Shown: positions 15,365-17,311 of the stretch, in pieces
How positions within the stretch are numbered: position 1 is the stretch's first letter
Layout: every line of letters begins with the position of its first letter
Assembly: GCA_002321335.1 (NCBI GenBank)
Contig: DCMG01000080.1
Coordinates: 1-17,311, forward strand
DNA length: 17,311 bases
Reading direction: 5' to 3'
From: Bacteroidales bacterium UBA1628
Lineage (GTDB): Bacteria > Bacteroidota > Bacteroidia > Bacteroidales > UBA932
Notes under the pieces: generated by a model
What the model saw: only the letters and a program-made list of their open reading frames with translations
What the model was told of the DNA's origin: nothing
Database searches by the model: none
Made by a program: the position numbers and the translations under genes

Positions 15365-16639
15365 TTGAAGCAGATTAGAACAATCGTAGCGCTGCTTGTC
15401 TTGGCGACGGTGGCGACGGCAATATATTCATGCAACAAAAAGGCTTTCGAACCTGTTGAAGAGGTCGTTTTCATCCAGGATGCGAGGCTTGAGGAAGAAG
15501 GGCTGACTCGCGCTCCCGGTGATGCGATACACTTGAAAGGTTCTGGCTATCAGCAGACTGACAATGTCATGTTCACCTTCACATGGGAGACTGGAGACAA
15601 TCTGATCCCTGTCGGCAAGGCATCCGGCATTTATGCGAAAAAGCAGGAGACGGTTTCCGATGGCATAACCGCCCTGCTTCCATACAGATACCCGGCGGCG
15701 GATGTGGAAGTCAGCGTCATGCGCGAAGGCAAGCTCCAGAAAATAGGTTCATTGAAAATCGCTGACGGACAGTCACCTAAAGAACTTAGGCTTTACGGCA
15801 TAGACAAAGAGGGAAAGAGCATCGACGGTTTCATCCTTGATGTGAACAATGTCGGCCGGAAATCTCTTGGTGTCACGCTGCCTGAGGATTTCCATTCCGT
15901 CATCAATGTGCCAAGGTCGTTCGGTCTTTGCGGAATTGCCGGGAAAGGCAATGTCAAGACCGCTGAACATGTCGACTTCTTCACGGGTAAGGCCGAAACT
16001 CTGGCCACCTATGTCATCGCTTTGGTCATGACTCCTGCCAATGCAGTGGTGGCAATCACAGGCAAGGATGGCGTCTGCACTTTGCTGACTTTGCCTATTG
16101 AAGTAGGTGCCGACTATATGACAAAGTCTGATACTCCGCATCCTACGCAGCCGACATTCACACTTCCCGAAGGATTGAGGGCTGAATATTTCGGTGATTA
16201 TCCTGGAATATTCATAGGCAGCGCCGAATCTTGCTCATACCTGCTGTCCGCGAACAAAGGTGACGGCAATTGGGCCACGGTTATGCTGGATAAGGACGGA
16301 TTCCGCAAAGTGGAGGACATCGAAGCCGCAGCCGTGATTCCGTTCAGGGCAGGCGAAGACGCCGGCTACATTGTCACTTATGAGGACGGCCCGAGCCTGT
16401 TCCGCCCAGTCAATGCCAAGACCGGAGAAATGTCCCAAACCATCTACACGTGCAAGATGGGCAGAATTACTTCCGCCACATCGAATCCCCAAAAGCCGGA
16501 TCATCTCCTTCTCAACTTTTCGGATGCCTTCAACGGCACGAACATCTACGATCTTGATTGGAACAACCTTAAAACACTGTCCCCTATCGTATTGCCGAAC
16601 TCAGTCGGCGACTATGCGGAAGCTTTGATGGCCAACTGA
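15365..16639 (+). CDS. hypothetical lipoprotein
   Basis: The 424-aa protein has a lipoprotein signal peptide: basic MKQIR, a hydrophobic stretch (IVALLVLATVATA) and a lipobox-like IYSC with the lipidated Cys at 23, so it is likely membrane-anchored and periplasmic or surface-exposed. After a linker, about 45-130 resembles an immunoglobulin-like IPT/TIG fold (GDAIHLKGSGYQ, then ALLPYRYPAADVEVSV). The remainder has repeated strand patterns reminiscent of a beta-propeller (ATVMLDKDGF, GYIVTYEDGPSLF, LLLNFSDAFNGTNIYDL). I do not recognise the family. Initiation must use TTG, since TAA immediately precedes it in frame; the usual ATG may have mutated. Its 3' end overlaps the convergent methyltransferase gene by 39 bp, so it may be truncated. 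Confidence 0.78.
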   Translation: MKQIRTIVALLVLATVATAIYSCNKKAFEPVEEVVFIQDARLEEEGLTRAPGDAIHLKGSGYQQTDNVMFTFTWETGDNLIPVGKASGIYAKKQETVSDGITALLPYRYPAADVEVSVMREGKLQKIGSLKIADGQSPKELRLYGIDKEGKSIDGFILDVNNVGRKSLGVTLPEDFHSVINVPRSFGLCGIAGKGNVKTAEHVDFFTGKAETLATYVIALVMTPANAVVAITGKDGVCTLLTLPIEVGADYMTKSDTPHPTQPTFTLPEGLRAEYFGDYPGIFIGSAESCSYLLSANKGDGNWATVMLDKDGFRKVEDIEAAAVIPFRAGEDAGYIVTYEDGPSLFRPVNAKTGEMSQTIYTCKMGRITSATSNPQKPDHLLLNFSDAFNGTNIYDLDWNNLKTLSPIVLPNSVGDYAEALMAN

Positions 16640-17143
16640 TTCCAGTTCCAGCAGCGTTTTCTTGGCCGCAAGTCCGCCGCCATAACCCGTAAGCGTACCA
16701 TCGCTGCCAATCACCCGGTGGCAAGGGGCGAGAATAGAAATAGCATTGGCACCATTGGCGTTTGCCACCGCACGGACGGATTTCGGCATACCGATACGCC
16801 GCGCCATCTCTCCGTATGAAACCGTCTGTCCATAAGGAATATTCAGCAGTTCGTTCCATACCTTTTTCTGAAAATCCGTTCCCACGAACAGCAACGGGAC
16901 GTCAAACTCCTTGCGCTTCCAGGCAAAGTACTCGTCAAGCTGCCGCACCGTCTCTTCGATCACTTCCGAAGTCCCTGCCTCAAATTCTGCCCGCAACACT
17001 CGTTTCAGCCTCCTGTCCACATGATCCCGGTGCTTCTCCACCTGCCAGTCGCACAGGCAAAGTCTGCCGTCAAATGAACCCAGCAGCAATGTACCGCATG
17101 GTGACTCATACCGTTTTGTCTTGATTATATTCTTGTTGTGCAT
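16601..17143 (-). CDS. ogt: methylated-DNA--protein-cysteine methyltransferase
   Basis: This suicide DNA-repair enzyme transfers the methyl group of O6-methylguanine to its own cysteine. The 180-aa protein has the N-terminal Ogt-like domain and the complete C-terminal catalytic domain: FQKKVWNELLNIPYGQTVSY (91-110), SVRAVANANGAN (122-133) with the conserved Arg and Asn, and active-site APCHRVIGSDG with C141, followed by LTGYGGGLAAKKTLLELE. The usual GxNP turn reads GANA. Length and domain order are normal for Ogt. Its last 39 bp overlap the end of the convergent lipoprotein gene. The C-terminal extension after the LLELE helix is short and ordinary. The following HxlR-type gene lies upstream on the same strand, 43 bp away. 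Confidence 0.95.
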   Translation of the reverse strand: MHNKNIIKTKRYESPCGTLLLGSFDGRLCLCDWQVEKHRDHVDRRLKRVLRAEFEAGTSEVIEETVRQLDEYFAWKRKEFDVPLLFVGTDFQKKVWNELLNIPYGQTVSYGEMARRIGMPKSVRAVANANGANAISILAPCHRVIGSDGTLTGYGGGLAAKKTLLELESVGHQSFRIVAD

Positions 17144-17186
17144 AATATTTCCACATTGAGGTTATGATAAGAAATTCATCCTCTAA

Positions 17187-17311
17187 TCACCGGGCACTGC
17201 TTTTCCGGTCCGCCAGTATGGCGTCAAAGTTCTCTATCGCCCAGCCGATGAGCGAGTCAAGGTGCGGAAGGAGACTCTTGCCGCGCTCGGTGAGGGAATA
17301 TTCCACCTTGG
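17187..17311 (-). CDS. HxlR family transcriptional regulator, C-terminal part
   Basis: The minus strand is open from the window edge to TGA at 17187-17189 and encodes about 41 residues: KVEYSLTERGKSLLPHLDSL, then IGWAIENFDAILADRKSSAR. This is the wing and last helix of an HxlR-type winged HTH (pattern VEYSLTExGxSLxPxLxxLxxW). The start and recognition helix lie outside the window. It reads toward the ogt gene, 43 bp away, so co-transcription is possible. Confidence 0.85.
   Translation of the reverse strand, partial: KVEYSLTERGKSLLPHLDSLIGWAIENFDAILADRKSSAR

Noticed and set aside
1..17311. tRNA or rRNA gene
   Set aside because: No cloverleaf with a TTC-type arm or rRNA-like conserved block was noticed on either strand.

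Overview
The window looks like a Bacteroidales (Bacteroidetes) chromosome segment carrying a mobile accessory island. Three things point there: several copies of the Bacteroidetes -7 promoter box TAnnTTTG close to gene starts; gene families largely confined to that order (a BT4734/VirE-N type primase-like protein, a PriCT-2/DUF3987 protein, DUF3853, the AAA-ATPase-like/PDDEXK family); and a lipoprotein signal typical of the group. Taxonomy below order cannot be read from the sequence.

Left part (1-4930, all minus strand, visibly AT-rich): a layered defence-type region. It holds a frameshifted remnant of the start of an ApeA-like gene (58-217), a tight two-gene operon of unknown function (a 234-aa soluble protein and a 206-aa single-pass membrane protein, 351-1678), the 3' tail of a lost gene just upstream of that operon (1692-1803), and a complete type II restriction-modification pair: a 5-methylcytosine methyltransferase with a very large internal insertion, followed 7 bp later by an MvaI/BcnI-family endonuclease. 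The orphan tail suggests the R-M pair replaced the front of what was a three-gene operon.

Middle part (5105-10997, minus strand, more GC-rich except the last gene): the replication/regulation core of an integrative or mobilizable Bacteroidales element. In transcription order: an AlbA_2/Schlafen-like ATP-binding regulator broken by two opposite single-base frameshifts, a terminator, an array of CGAGTAA repeats spaced about one helical turn apart, a 319-aa unknown protein, then DUF3853, an excisionase-like HTH protein, a primase-like VirE-N protein and a PriCT-2/DUF3987 protein, the last four packed with overlaps or few-base gaps. No integrase, relaxase or conjugation gene lies in the window, so the element extends beyond it or is degenerate.

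Right part (11113-17311): a MerR/GyrI-domain drug-responsive regulator and its adjacent MFS efflux gene. The pair is damaged: a 163-bp MITE-like element with 17-bp inverted ends lies between them, and the transporter has an in-frame TGA at codon 27. Then come a hairpin-rich intergenic region, a complete AAA-ATPase-like/PD-(D/E)XK protein with a good Bacteroidetes promoter, a solitary copy of the MITE end sequence, a lipoprotein of unknown function, an O6-methylguanine-DNA methyltransferase whose 3' end overlaps the lipoprotein gene tail to tail, and the 3' end of an HxlR-type regulator running off the window.

Alterations recur (ApeA remnant, orphan tail, double frameshift, nonsense codon, MITE), so either the locus is decaying or part of the signal is homopolymer error in the assembly. 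The single-A run changes are the most suspicious; the TGA and the MITE are not explained that way.
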